From Desulfovibrionaceae bacterium (GTDB lineage Bacteria; Desulfobacterota; Desulfovibrionia; Desulfovibrionales; Desulfovibrionaceae): 64,000 nt of DNA. The notes under the pieces are model-generated. The model searched no databases. It was not told where the DNA came from and worked only from the letters and a program-made list of their open reading frames with translations. The stretch spans positions 1 through 64,000 of the forward strand of contig WRHY01000007.1 of the NCBI GenBank assembly GCA_009783025.1, read 5' to 3'. Made by a program: the position numbers and the translations under genes. This document shows positions 44,297 through 52,349 of the stretch, piece by piece (position 1 is the first letter of the stretch; every line of letters begins with the position of its first letter).

Positions 44297-44731
44297 ATGT
44301 GGAAAGAGTTCAAAGAATTCGCCATCAAAGGCAATGCCGTGGACATGGCGGTCGGTTTTGTGGTCGGTGCGGCGTTTGGAAAAATCGTTGATTCTCTCGT
44401 CAAGGATATCCTGATGCCTCCCTTGGGCATGCTGCTGGGCAAGGTGGATTTTTCCAACCTGTTCCTGGTGCTGGCCGACGGCAAAACGCCCGGCCCCTAC
44501 CACACCCTGGCGCTGGCCCAGCAGGCTGGAGCAGTGACCCTGAACGTGGGGATGTTCATCAATGTGGTGATCAGCTTCCTCATCATTTCCTTTGCGGTGT
44601 TCATGCTGGTGCGGGGCATCAACAGACTGCGCCCGGCCGAGGCGGCCACCAGCAAAGACTGCCCGTACTGCTTCAGCAAAATTCCTTTGCCCGCCACCCG
44701 CTGCCCGAATTGTACATCGATGTTGGAATGA
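44297..44731 (+). CDS. mscL: Large-conductance mechanosensitive channel with zinc-ribbon tail
   Basis: A 144-residue inner-membrane channel. [20 protein letters not shown] is the MscL N-terminal helix and first membrane segment (usual FxxRGNVVDLAVG pattern); a second membrane helix follows the periplasmic loop. The C-terminal tail carries two CxxC pairs, CPYC and CPNC, forming a zinc ribbon in place of the simple charged helix. It opens under hypo-osmotic shock. The start at 44297 follows GGAGAGAG. The stop overlaps the start of the next gene (ATGA). Confidence 0.93.
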   Translation: MWKEFKEFAIKGNAVDMAVGFVVGAAFGKIVDSLVKDILMPPLGMLLGKVDFSNLFLVLADGKTPGPYHTLALAQQAGAVTLNVGMFINVVISFLIISFAVFMLVRGINRLRPAEAATSKDCPYCFSKIPLPATRCPNCTSMLE

Positions 44732-45201
44732 GGACCATTGATATTTCTCAAGTAAGCACAGCGCCGGAAATAGCCCTCTGCGCGGATATTTGGCTGCAAG
44801 CATCCATCCTTGCGCATGACTTTATTGCGCCGGACTTCTGGCGGAATAATCGTAACGCAATGAAAGAGCACTATCTTCCAGCTTCAACAATTTATGCGGC
44901 AAAAAAACAAGCGGTTATTGTGGGTTTTGCCGCCGTATATCAAGATTCGCTGGCAGCGCTGTTTGTTTCACCTGAATGGTGGAACAAAGGCATCGGCTCC
45001 AAGCTGTTGCGGCATGCGCAAATGGCGCACTCCAAACTGAGCTTGAATGTGTACACAAAAAATTCCGGCGCTATCCGTTTTTATCAAAAATACGGGTTTT
45101 CTGTATTGAATGAACAGATTTGTTCTCATACGGGAGAACCTGAACTGCGTATGGGTTGGAGAAAGAAGGAAGATGAGAATTGTAAATTCAGAGCCGGATG
45201 A
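44728..45201 (+). CDS. GNAT-family N-acetyltransferase
   Basis: A 157-residue protein. The acetyl-CoA-binding block [17 protein letters not shown] (R/Q-x-x-G-x-G/A type) lies near residue 92, followed by [19 protein letters not shown], the typical strand-helix end. It is closest in layout to YjaB-like acetyltransferases. The start overlaps the mscL stop (ATGA). Codon use is more AT-rich than mscL. The substrate is unknown. Confidence 0.85.
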   Translation: MRTIDISQVSTAPEIALCADIWLQASILAHDFIAPDFWRNNRNAMKEHYLPASTIYAAKKQAVIVGFAAVYQDSLAALFVSPEWWNKGIGSKLLRHAQMAHSKLSLNVYTKNSGAIRFYQKYGFSVLNEQICSHTGEPELRMGWRKKEDENCKFRAG

Positions 45202-45267
45202 TGACATACCTTTCCTGCTTTTATTTGCTTGACCAGTGCTCCCTAGTATGGTTATTTTTTCTCAGGC

Positions 45268-45430
45268 GCTAGTAACGCCTTGCTTTCCAGTGGCGGTCCC
45301 CACCCCGGCAACTTGTGGGTTTTCTTACGTCCTTTTTCCAGGACGTGTCACTCGCATTATATCTCCGGGTGTGGGCGAAATACAAGACCCACAAGGGGAA
45401 ATAGCCCGCCGTCCACTGGCGGTTACTAGC
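45268..45430. repeat. 163-bp structured palindromic element (single copy here)
   Basis: Ends GCTAGTAACGCC and GGCGGTTACTAGC form terminal inverted repeats. Inside are nested pairs CCAGTGG/CCACTGG, CTTGTGGGTTTT/AAGACCCACAAG and ACGTCC/GGACGT. The whole folds as a long branched hairpin. It has no coding sequence. It may be a non-autonomous (MITE-like) element or a structured RNA; nothing in the window repeats it. Confidence 0.5.
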
Positions 45431-45485
45431 ACCCGGAGTTTGCTGTTTTAGCCGGCTCCAATAGTAAAACTCAGTGGAGCGCCTC

Positions 45486-45932
45486 ATGTCTGCCATCACA
45501 TCCCCAAGTCACAATTTTCCAGACTTCACAGAATTGGCTGAAAAGCTTCAAGCAACGGCTCAGGCATTATTAGCCATTTCCCCGCCACCAGAGGAAGAGA
45601 GCCAAAAACAGCCAGAGCCCTTGCAAGAAGCAGCACTGCAGGAAGTCCGCCATTACAGCATCCCCGGATTCATTGTTAAAGAAGAGAAGGAAATGCTTGA
45701 GCTTCTCAAGGCGGAAGACTGGCAGGATATGTTTGATAAGACCTATGAGCAGCTTTATATGATGGCGATGCTCATGCAGCATTTTGAGGCTGATGAAATC
45801 ATAGACGGTTTTTCCATCCAACGGCTGGGAAATGCGTTCATGGTTCCGCTGGATACACTGAGACGCCTTTGTTCGCTGGTGGCGGACTTCCGGCCGGTGT
45901 CAGAGGATGATTTAGAAGCGGAAATGGAATAA
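45486..45932 (+). CDS. Hypothetical acidic helical protein
   Basis: A 148-residue soluble protein, acidic and rich in Glu, Gln and Leu, mostly helical by appearance. A Pro/Glu-rich linker (about 33-50) precedes a compact domain containing EMLELLKAEDWQDMFDKTYEQL. No known family is recognised. The ATG at 45486 follows GTGGAG; a GTG at 45474 is an alternative. It stands in an accessory stretch between the palindromic element and AT-rich genes, without an obvious partner. Confidence 0.6.
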   Translation: MSAITSPSHNFPDFTELAEKLQATAQALLAISPPPEEESQKQPEPLQEAALQEVRHYSIPGFIVKEEKEMLELLKAEDWQDMFDKTYEQLYMMAMLMQHFEADEIIDGFSIQRLGNAFMVPLDTLRRLCSLVADFRPVSEDDLEAEME

Positions 45933-46013
45933 CGCGCATCTTACACAAACACATGGCAGTCCCATGTTTCATCTACTAATACGGGCAATATTGAACAAAA
46001 ATGGACGAATAGC

Positions 46014-46427
46014 ATGCAAGCCCATATAAATAGCAAAATTATAAAAAAATCACTCCTCATATGGCTGGCAATTATTCCGATTGCCATAATAAACGGCGTA
46101 TTACGGGAAAAAATTTTGACACATATAATAGGGAATTATGCTTTTTTCGTGAGTGGCATAATATTGATCTCCGCCATATTCATTATTACATGGATTTTTC
46201 TGCCGCGTTTAGGCAAAGGAAGTCAAAAAACATATATAGTCATAGGATTGCTATGGGCTGCGCTAACGGTCATTTTTGAATTCTGCATGGGGATTTTTGT
46301 GTCTGGTTTTTCAATCAGCCAGATTATAACAGCTTACGATATAACCACTGGAAATATCTGGTTAGTTGTTGTGATATTCACAGGATTTTCCCCTTGGCTT
46401 ACGGCAAAGCTGAGGCATATTTTCTGA
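46014..46427 (+). CDS. Small AT-rich membrane protein of unknown function
   Basis: A 137-residue protein with four hydrophobic segments (about 12-30, 38-62, 72-95, 112-130). Base composition is markedly more AT-rich than the surrounding genes, which points to recent acquisition. The ribosome-binding site is weak (GGACGAATAGC). No family is recognised. Confidence 0.6.
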   Translation: MQAHINSKIIKKSLLIWLAIIPIAIINGVLREKILTHIIGNYAFFVSGIILISAIFIITWIFLPRLGKGSQKTYIVIGLLWAALTVIFEFCMGIFVSGFSISQIITAYDITTGNIWLVVVIFTGFSPWLTAKLRHIF

Positions 46428-46559
46428 TGTGCGCGGGATGGATTTGATTTCTTTATAGTCCGCCCCGGCTTGCCAATCGGCAGCTCTTGTCAAAATCGTC
46501 AGTGATGATGTATTCTTCAAGCACACATGAGAATGCATAAGGATACACAAGGAGCATCT

Positions 46560-46805
46560 ATGCAGCCTGTGACGACAGTCCGGTTCGACCCGGAAATCCG
46601 TGAACAGCTTGACAAAATGGCCGAGCAGATGGACAGGCCCCGCGCCTGGATTATCAAGGAAGCTGTAGCCCAATATCTTGAGCGTGAGACATGGTATCTT
46701 GCTGAGGTACAAAAAGGAATAGACGACGCGGAAGCGGGCAGGGTAATCAGTCACGAAGAAATGAGGACGCGCTTAAAGGCCAAGGGCTTCAATGTCGCCT
46801 CGTAA
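46560..46805 (+). CDS. Ribbon-helix-helix (CopG-like) antitoxin
   Basis: An 81-residue protein. The N-terminal strand TTVRFDPEIREQLDKMAEQM and helix RPRAWIIKEAVAQYLERE form a ribbon-helix-helix DNA-binding domain; the C-terminal tail would wrap the toxin. The start follows AAGGAG; the longer in-frame reading does not. It overlaps the ParE-like gene by 14 bases, the usual antitoxin-first order, and should repress its own promoter. Confidence 0.88.
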   Translation: MQPVTTVRFDPEIREQLDKMAEQMDRPRAWIIKEAVAQYLERETWYLAEVQKGIDDAEAGRVISHEEMRTRLKAKGFNVAS

Positions 46806-47094
46806 TCCCTTGCCTGTCAAGTGGACGGAAAGCGCTTGGGAAGACCTTGACGGCATTACGGATTACCTGCTTGCCGAGGGTGTAGCCTTTGAAGACGTGG
46901 AAGACTATGCGAAACGCATCTTCAAAGCGCCTGAACATTTTGCCGTGTTTCCGGGCGCGGGCAAGCCGGGAAGAATGCCCGGCACACGCGAATGGCTCGT
47001 CAAAGATACGCCATATGCGCTGATTTACCGCGTGTTGGCTGACAGAATACAAATTTTGCGCGTTATGCACGGCAGTAGCCACTTCCCGGAATAG
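46792..47094 (+). CDS. ParE/RelE-superfamily toxin
   Basis: A 100-residue protein. VKWTESAWEDLDGITDYL near the N-terminus, PGRMPGTREWLVKDTPYALIYR in the middle and the final strand IQILRVMHGSSHFPE (usual R-V-x-H-x-x-R/Q end) match the ParE branch. It likely poisons gyrase, but the RelE fold includes mRNA interferases as well. Start overlaps the antitoxin gene. A strong terminator follows at 47167. Confidence 0.88.
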   Translation: MSPRNPLPVKWTESAWEDLDGITDYLLAEGVAFEDVEDYAKRIFKAPEHFAVFPGAGKPGRMPGTREWLVKDTPYALIYRVLADRIQILRVMHGSSHFPE

Positions 47095-47166
47095 CCAGGC
47101 ATTCAAATTCGTACTTAAGTCAATGGAGTACGAAATGGGGTTTTACCGAATTGGCTCGGATAATAG

Positions 47167-47209
47167 AAAAGGCCAAAACCTTTTAACTATCAAAAGGTTT
47201 TGGCCTTTT
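47167..47209. terminator. Bidirectional terminator
   Basis: AAAAGGCCAAAACCTTTT and AAAAGGTTTTGGCCTTTT form an almost perfect stem with T-runs on both strands. It lies between the plus-strand toxin gene and the 3' end of the minus-strand tmRNA gene, serving both. Confidence 0.9.
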
Positions 47210-47234
47210 CTTTGTCCTTATTTGGACAGATAAA

Positions 47235-47591
47235 TGGTGGAGGCGGCGAGAATCGAACTCGCGTCCGAGAAGCGTCTGCCGCAACGTCTACGGGCGTAGA
47301 TTGAGATTAATTTCTTACTCCGGGGTTAGCCCTCAATCAGGGCGTTCTGGAGCCAGCCCGCCTGAAGTTCTCGTGCCCGTTGTGGCGGACGCCATTGGAC
47401 ACCAGCCTGATAAAGTTGACCGGGATGCGCGCTCATCAGGCGTCGGCACACATACCGGCACTGCTAATTAAGCAGCGTAAGCGTATTCGTAATCGTTGCC
47501 AATTACTTTTGTTGCCGCTTTTTACGAGGCCAGCGGCGCCTCGGCCCGCAATCAACGGTGTTCACATCCCCGTCGAAACCAGTGCGCCCCC
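47235..47591 (-). ncRNA. ssrA: Transfer-messenger RNA (tmRNA)
   Basis: The minus strand starts GGGGGCGCACTGGTTTCGACGG and ends with a T-arm (GCGAGTTCGATTCTCGC) and CCA, so the tRNA-like ends pair through a 7-base acceptor stem (GGGGGCG with CGCCTCC, one G-U). The tag reading frame, GGC AAC GAT TAC GAA TAC GCT TAC GCT GCT then TAA (near 47470-47505), gives GNDYEYAYAA. The first codon of the tag is Gly rather than the commoner Ala. It rescues stalled ribosomes and marks products for proteases; Lon lies 6 kb away. About 357 nt, CCA encoded. Confidence 0.97.
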
Positions 47592-47802
47592 ACAAAAGGG
47601 TCTTTCCCGGCACGCTTACAGCCGCGAAAGGTTTGTACACATGCCACGCTTGCGCGTGTTTGTCCAGTAAATAGAATACGCATGCCGGGGGAAAAAGCAA
47701 GGGGTGGAAAAGACTCCGGCGTTTGGCACGGCGCGCTCTGTTTTGCCTCCCTGGCTGATACCTGATAAGCACGTGGTGTTGCGACAACAATGGAGGAGCG
47801 CC

Positions 47803-49575
47803 ATGCCTGACAAAAACGCCGCTGCCAGCACCGAACAGACCCGCGGCACCTTTCGCCCGCCCGCGCGGGGGAAAAAGCACATGGCCGTGTCCGGTCATGC
47901 CCTGGCCACGCACGCGGCCATGCGCATCCTGGACAAGGGTGGCAACGCCGTGGACGCCGGGGTGGCAGGGACTTTTTGTCTGGCTGTGCTCCAGCCTGAT
48001 ATGGTCAGCTTTGCCGGGGTCGCGCCGCTGCTTATTCACCACGCCCCGAGCGGCGAAAATCGGGAAGTGAGCGGTTTGGGCTGTTGGCCCAAGGCCGCGA
48101 GCACGGAATATTTCCTCAAGCAGCATGGGGGCACCTTGCCGCAAGGCATTTTGCGCACGGTTGTTCCGGCCTTGCCGGACGCCTGTATTCAGGCTTTGCA
48201 AGAGTATGGCAGCATGAGTTTCAGTGAGGTGGCGGCCGACGCCGTGGACCTGGCTGCCAACGGTTTTCCCACGCACCAGTTTTTGAGCAACGGCATCATG
48301 GACGCGCGGGACAGTTATCGCCAGTGGCCGGAAAATGAGACCATCTTTTTACCGGGCGGTCGTGTTCCCGAACCGGACGATCTGTTCGTGCAAAAGGATC
48401 TGGCCCGAAGTATGGAGGCCATGATCCGGGCCGAGCAGGAAGCCCTGGCCGGGGGGCGGGAGCGCAAGGCCGCGTTGGCTGCGGCCCGTGACGAGTTTTA
48501 TACCGGTGGCCTTGGCAGGCGCATCACGGATTTCCACGCGGCCAACGGCGGCTTGTTGCGTCAGGAGGATATGGCGGCATTTTCCTGCGATCTGGACGAA
48601 CCCCTGGCCTTTACCTTTGGCGAATACACCGTGCTCACGCCCAAGGCCTGGTGCCAGGGGCCGGTCATGCCCATGAGCATGACCATTCTGGCCGGGATAG
48701 ATCTGGCGGCTTTGGGGCACAACTCGCCGGAATACATTCACACGGTCGGCGAGGCCTTGAAGCTGGCTTTTGCCGATCGGGAGCGCATGTTCGGTGATCC
48801 GAAATTCGTTGACGTACCCCTGCAAGGCCTGCTTTCCCCGGAATACGGCGCCGGGCAACGGGAAAAAATTCGGCCGGGCAAGGCCTGGGCCGTCATGCCG
48901 CCTTCGGGCGATCCCTTTGCGGTCGAAGGGCGTAGCGCGCCGCCTTCCTTTGATCCGCAGTCCGATCCGGAAACTCCGGGACCCAAAGAACACGCCCTGG
49001 ACACCAGCTACATTTGCGTGACCGACCAGTGGGGGTCTTTTTTTTCCTCAACGCCCAGCGACATGTCCTTCAATACGCAAATCATACCCGGCACCGGTCT
49101 GGCCGTGTCCTCACGCGGCACGCAGTCCTGGATTGTTCCGGGCCATCCCAGCAGCATAGAGCCGGGCAAGCGTCCGCGGCTCACGCCGACCGGCTGCATG
49201 GTCCTGCGCAAGGGCAAGCCCTGGATGGTGCTCGGCACGCCGGGCGGCGATGTCCAGTGCCAGACCAACCTGCAAGTGCTGTTCAATGTGGTCCTGTTCG
49301 GCATGGACCCGCAGGAGGCTGTGGAAGCTCCGCGCTTCAGCGTCTTCTGCTACCCAGATTCCTTTTATCCGCACACCTACAACAAGGGCGTGCTGCGTCT
49401 TGAATCGCGCATCGCGGCGGAAACCGCCAAAACCCTGGCTTCCTGGGGACATGTCATGCAGCCCTGGCCGGACTGGGCCTGGGAAGCCGGAGGCGCTTGC
49501 CTGATCATCAGGGAAGGGCGGAAGCTTGTGGGAGGGGCTGATCCCAGGCGGGAATGCTGCGGCATGGCCTGGTAG
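47803..49575 (+). CDS. Gamma-glutamyltransferase family protein
   Basis: A 590-residue Ntn-hydrolase precursor. The block HALDTSYICVTDQWGSFFSS (about 400) holds the Thr expected to become the nucleophile after self-cleavage; VLGTPGGDVQCQTNLQ follows. The N-terminal half has the GNAVDAGVAGTFCLAV motif. No signal peptide is seen, so it appears cytosolic, unlike periplasmic glutathione-degrading enzymes. The start at 47803 has GGAGG. Its stop codon TAG is supplied by the first bases of a palindromic repeat. Confidence 0.88.
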   Translation: MPDKNAAASTEQTRGTFRPPARGKKHMAVSGHALATHAAMRILDKGGNAVDAGVAGTFCLAVLQPDMVSFAGVAPLLIHHAPSGENREVSGLGCWPKAASTEYFLKQHGGTLPQGILRTVVPALPDACIQALQEYGSMSFSEVAADAVDLAANGFPTHQFLSNGIMDARDSYRQWPENETIFLPGGRVPEPDDLFVQKDLARSMEAMIRAEQEALAGGRERKAALAAARDEFYTGGLGRRITDFHAANGGLLRQEDMAAFSCDLDEPLAFTFGEYTVLTPKAWCQGPVMPMSMTILAGIDLAALGHNSPEYIHTVGEALKLAFADRERMFGDPKFVDVPLQGLLSPEYGAGQREKIRPGKAWAVMPPSGDPFAVEGRSAPPSFDPQSDPETPGPKEHALDTSYICVTDQWGSFFSSTPSDMSFNTQIIPGTGLAVSSRGTQSWIVPGHPSSIEPGKRPRLTPTGCMVLRKGKPWMVLGTPGGDVQCQTNLQVLFNVVLFGMDPQEAVEAPRFSVFCYPDSFYPHTYNKGVLRLESRIAAETAKTLASWGHVMQPWPDWAWEAGGACLIIREGRKLVGGADPRRECCGMAW

Positions 49576-49697
49576 CGCCTCAGTTTGGCCTGATACTTCG
49601 TCAGGCTGCGCTTTTGTTCGGGGGGCAGGGCTGAAGAGCCCAGACCACCCTCGCAAAAACTTGCCTTCCTCGTCTGAGGCCAAACTGAGGCACTACC
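49571..49697. repeat. Family-2 inverted-repeat element, copy A
   Basis: A 127-bp element with ends GGTAGCGCCTCAGTTTG and CAAACTGAGGCACTACC, an internal GGGCAGGGCTGAAGAGCCC hairpin and CTTCGTC/CGTCTG side arms. Copy C at 60851-60978 is about 80 per cent identical by eye. Next to the ends copy A has GCCT/AGGC where copy C has TCGT/ACGA, so pairing is kept. The gamma-glutamyltransferase stop codon lies inside the left end. Confidence 0.85.
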
Positions 49698-49846
49698 CTA
49701 ACTAAGTATCTTGCGCGTCAGTTTGTCGCTTAAAGGCGTGCATGTAGGATAAAAAGGCTTGACGCAACAGCGCCTTTTCAGTGTATACATGTCAATGGAT
49801 ATATATTCGTAGTATCCTGGAAAAATACACTGAGGAGTGACATTAT

Positions 49847-50374
49847 ATGTTTGGCATACACAGCAAAACCCTTTCCAGCGCCGCTTTGGCCCTGGCTTTA
49901 GTTCTGTTCCTGGCCGGTTGTTCGGATACGGATAAGATAGCCAGTGAAAAGAAAATAGAGGAGCAGAAACAAGCGCTTGAACAGCAAAAGGAAAAATTGG
50001 AAACAACAACGGCCGCCGACTTGAAGGAAGCCGAGAAAAAGTACGACAGCACCAAAGAAAAAATGGAATCTGAAAAGGCCCGCCTGGATCAGAAAATAGA
50101 TGAAAAGGAAGCAGCATTGAAGGCGCGCGAGGAGCAGGTTGAAAAAGCCATTGAAGTTCGCAAGGAACAAGCGGAACAGATGATTGAGCAAGGCAAGGAA
50201 GAACTGAACAGGCAGCTTCAATATATCCAAGAGGAAACCGTCCGGGGCAAGGACGCGGCCAAGGCCGTGATCCAAGAGGGCATTGAGAAAGTGGAGAAAA
50301 CCGTGGGCGCGACGAACAGTACGGCCGAGCCGATCGACTCCGCGGTGCAGCCGGACAGCTCCTCTTCCAACTAG
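49847..50374 (+). CDS. Coiled-coil lipoprotein
   Basis: A 175-residue protein. A signal peptide ends in the lipobox LAGC (Cys about 24). Residues about 30-135 form a long Lys/Glu-rich coiled coil, and the tail is Ser-rich. It is probably anchored in the outer membrane facing the periplasm. The ribosome-binding site GAGGAGTG is present. No family is recognised. Its promoter region carries GTGTATACATG. The next gene starts 45 bases downstream. Confidence 0.75.
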   Translation: MFGIHSKTLSSAALALALVLFLAGCSDTDKIASEKKIEEQKQALEQQKEKLETTTAADLKEAEKKYDSTKEKMESEKARLDQKIDEKEAALKAREEQVEKAIEVRKEQAEQMIEQGKEELNRQLQYIQEETVRGKDAAKAVIQEGIEKVEKTVGATNSTAEPIDSAVQPDSSSSN

Positions 50375-50419
50375 GGCGCTTTACTAGCCCATAACCGTTG
50401 ACATTCAGGAGGTTTTCCC

Positions 50420-51343
50420 ATGTCCATAGCGCGTTTTTCCCTTTCCACACCCGGCAGGGGAGGTTTTACTCCGGTCCTGCTGCTTTTCCTGCTCCTGCTT
50501 TTCCCCGGTCCGGCCCTGGCCGCTACCCCGGAACCGCCGGTGCGGGACATTTGGAAAGCCGGCGATACAACGGTCACGATCATCCAGGATCTGCCCGGAG
50601 CCATGTCCGTTGACCTGTTCAGCGGGCCCGCTTCTGAACAGGAAAGGCAAAAATACTTCACTGACGGCAAGGCCGAAGCGGGATTTAACGTGTTCCTGCT
50701 GCGCGCCGGGGGTAAAAACGTGCTTTTTGACACGGGCCTCGGCACTATGCGGGAGACGCCGGGCAGGCTTTGGGGTTTGCTTCCCGGACTTGGAGTTGAA
50801 CTCGACGCTGTTGACCTCGTTTTGCTGACCCACATGCATGGAGACCACATAGGCGGACTGATGAAGGGCACGGAACGGGCCTTTCCCAAGGCCAAGGTCA
50901 TGGTCGCCAAGCCTGAACTGGACTTCTGGCTCGGCCTGGCCGGGAAAGACCCCGGCAATGCCAACGCGGCCATGGTCAAAGCCATATCCGAGGCTTACGG
51001 CGATGATATACAGCTTTTCGTCTATGGCGATACCCTGCTGCCCGGCGTGACCGCCCTGAACGCGGAAGGACATACTCCCGGCCATACCGTGTTCCAGGTA
51101 GACGCGGACGGCAAAACCCTGCTGATCATCGGCGATCTGGTTCACAGCGCCCCCTTGCAGTTCGCGCTGCCTGACGAATGCGCCAAGTTTGACATGGATG
51201 TGCCCAAGGCTATCGCGGATCGTAAGCGCATCCTGGAGCTTGCGGCCGAGAAGCACTGGCCTGTTGCCGGTATGCATCTGCCGTTCCCCGGTTTCGGCAC
51301 GGTGGTGAAGGAAGGCAAGGGATACAGGTGGGAACGGCAGTAG
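50420..51343 (+). CDS. Periplasmic MBL-fold metallohydrolase
   Basis: A 307-residue metallo-beta-lactamase superfamily protein with an N-terminal signal peptide (LLLFLLLLFPGPALA, cleavage near residue 35). THMHGDHIGGL supplies the HxHxDH ligands, GHTPGHTVF the third His, and IIGDLVHS the Asp. The type resembles N-acyl homoserine lactonase/AidC-like enzymes, but the substrate is not known. CAGGAGG precedes the start. Its TAG stop codon is the left end of a family-2 repeat. Confidence 0.87.
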   Translation: MSIARFSLSTPGRGGFTPVLLLFLLLLFPGPALAATPEPPVRDIWKAGDTTVTIIQDLPGAMSVDLFSGPASEQERQKYFTDGKAEAGFNVFLLRAGGKNVLFDTGLGTMRETPGRLWGLLPGLGVELDAVDLVLLTHMHGDHIGGLMKGTERAFPKAKVMVAKPELDFWLGLAGKDPGNANAAMVKAISEAYGDDIQLFVYGDTLLPGVTALNAEGHTPGHTVFQVDADGKTLLIIGDLVHSAPLQFALPDECAKFDMDVPKAIADRKRILELAAEKHWPVAGMHLPFPGFGTVVKEGKGYRWERQ

Positions 51344-51423
51344 CGCCCCAGTTTGGCGTGATACTGCGTCAGGCTGCGTTTTTGTTCGGGGGGCAGGGCC
51401 GAAGTGGTCTGCCCCCTGTCAGG
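51340..51423. repeat. Family-2 inverted-repeat element, copy B (truncated)
   Basis: Matches copies A and C from GTAGCGCC through the internal GGGGGGCAG...CTGCCCCC hairpin, but the right terminal repeat is missing. It supplies the stop codon of the metallohydrolase gene. Confidence 0.75.
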
Positions 51424-51455
51424 TAGGCAGGTAACCCCCCCCGGGCGGCAATCAG

Positions 51456-51505
51456 GTGGCCGGCTTTTCCCGATACTCCATCGGGGAAAGCCGGCCACGC
51501 TTTTT
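51456..51505. terminator. Strong rho-independent terminator
   Basis: GTGGCCGGCTTTTCCCGAT pairs with ATCGGGGAAAGCCGGCCAC around a short loop (51456-51498), followed by GCTTTTT. It ends the plus-strand metallohydrolase transcript; the reverse orientation also has A/T-rich flanks. Confidence 0.85.
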
Positions 51506-51581
51506 GGGGAACTGTGCCGCATTGTGGAAAGGTATTCAACCGCGCCCCGGCTGTCCGCAGCCCCATAAGCAAAATCTTTTA

Positions 51582-51902
51582 TCAGCGTTGGCACTTGTCG
51601 GTCAGGATTTTTTCCACGACTTCAGTGATCAGCAGTTCAATATTTCCGACAAGGGTATCATGAAGCCGTTTCATTTCGCTTTCAGGCGAAGGCTTTACCA
51701 GAAAAAGCTCATGCGCCTCAATTCCTAAAGCGCCGGCAATGCGTTCCAGCACTTCAGGGGTGGGAAACTTCCGGGAAACCTCAATCATGGCAATATATTG
51801 TGTTGAAATGCGGGCTTTTTCCGACAATTTGGCCTGGGAAAAACCGCATTTCTTTCGGTTTTCCTTCAAATTATTCGCCAGTATGTCCCGGAGATTGGTC
51901 AT
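51582..51902 (-). CDS. XRE-family HTH transcriptional regulator
   Basis: A 106-residue protein. The N-terminal helix-turn-helix (SQAKLSEKARISTQYIAMIE) is followed by PTPEVLERIAGALGIEAHEL. The C-terminal 35 residues form a helical tail (LHDTLVGNIELLITEVVEKI), perhaps for dimerisation. It lies alone between convergent units; its target is unknown. The 447-bp gap after it, up to the porin, may contain its operator. Confidence 0.88.
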   Translation of the reverse strand: MTNLRDILANNLKENRKKCGFSQAKLSEKARISTQYIAMIEVSRKFPTPEVLERIAGALGIEAHELFLVKPSPESEMKRLHDTLVGNIELLITEVVEKILTDKCQR

Positions 51903-52349
51903 TCAGCCACCTGCCCTATCAAAAAGGCAATGATAGATGCTCCACAGTAATTGACAAGCATCTTTTAGTTGTGTAAAAGCGTCTTTAAGATGCTTATATA
52001 TAGCTGCCCCAGTCCGTCGCCGTTGCGGAGGCGGTATTCCCGGTAAAGGATCCGCAAAAATGGAGACAGGCGGGTGATGCATGACCAATGCAGCCTGCGG
52101 CTCAGGAATGATGGGGGGTAGTCAACCGGAAGTTCTGGAAGTCTTCCCTAAGCAGACATAACTTGTAGTTATGTGGGGGGCTCCACGAGCAGGAGAGCTT
52201 CACCGCGACGGAAAAGAGTGGCGTTACGGTGAAGCTCTCTGAACAGCCGGTTTACAGAAATTTTTGCTTCATTCTTTTTTGGGATACAGGCGACAGGCGC
52301 CCGTATCTCGTTCATCAACCTGTTTTACTTGTATACTCAGGAGGTTACA
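51903..52349. other. Intergenic leader region of the porin gene
   Basis: No convincing gene. Two hairpins are visible: CATAACTTGTAGTTATG (52157-52173) and GAGAGCTTCACCG...CGGTGAAGCTCTC (52193-52240) with a loop of about 20 bases. The second is strong enough to be a leader structure of the porin mRNA. No riboswitch class is recognised. Confidence 0.45.

Noticed and set aside
45269..45499. 76-codon minus-strand ORF inside the structured element
   Set aside because: It lies across the palindrome, with no ribosome-binding site.
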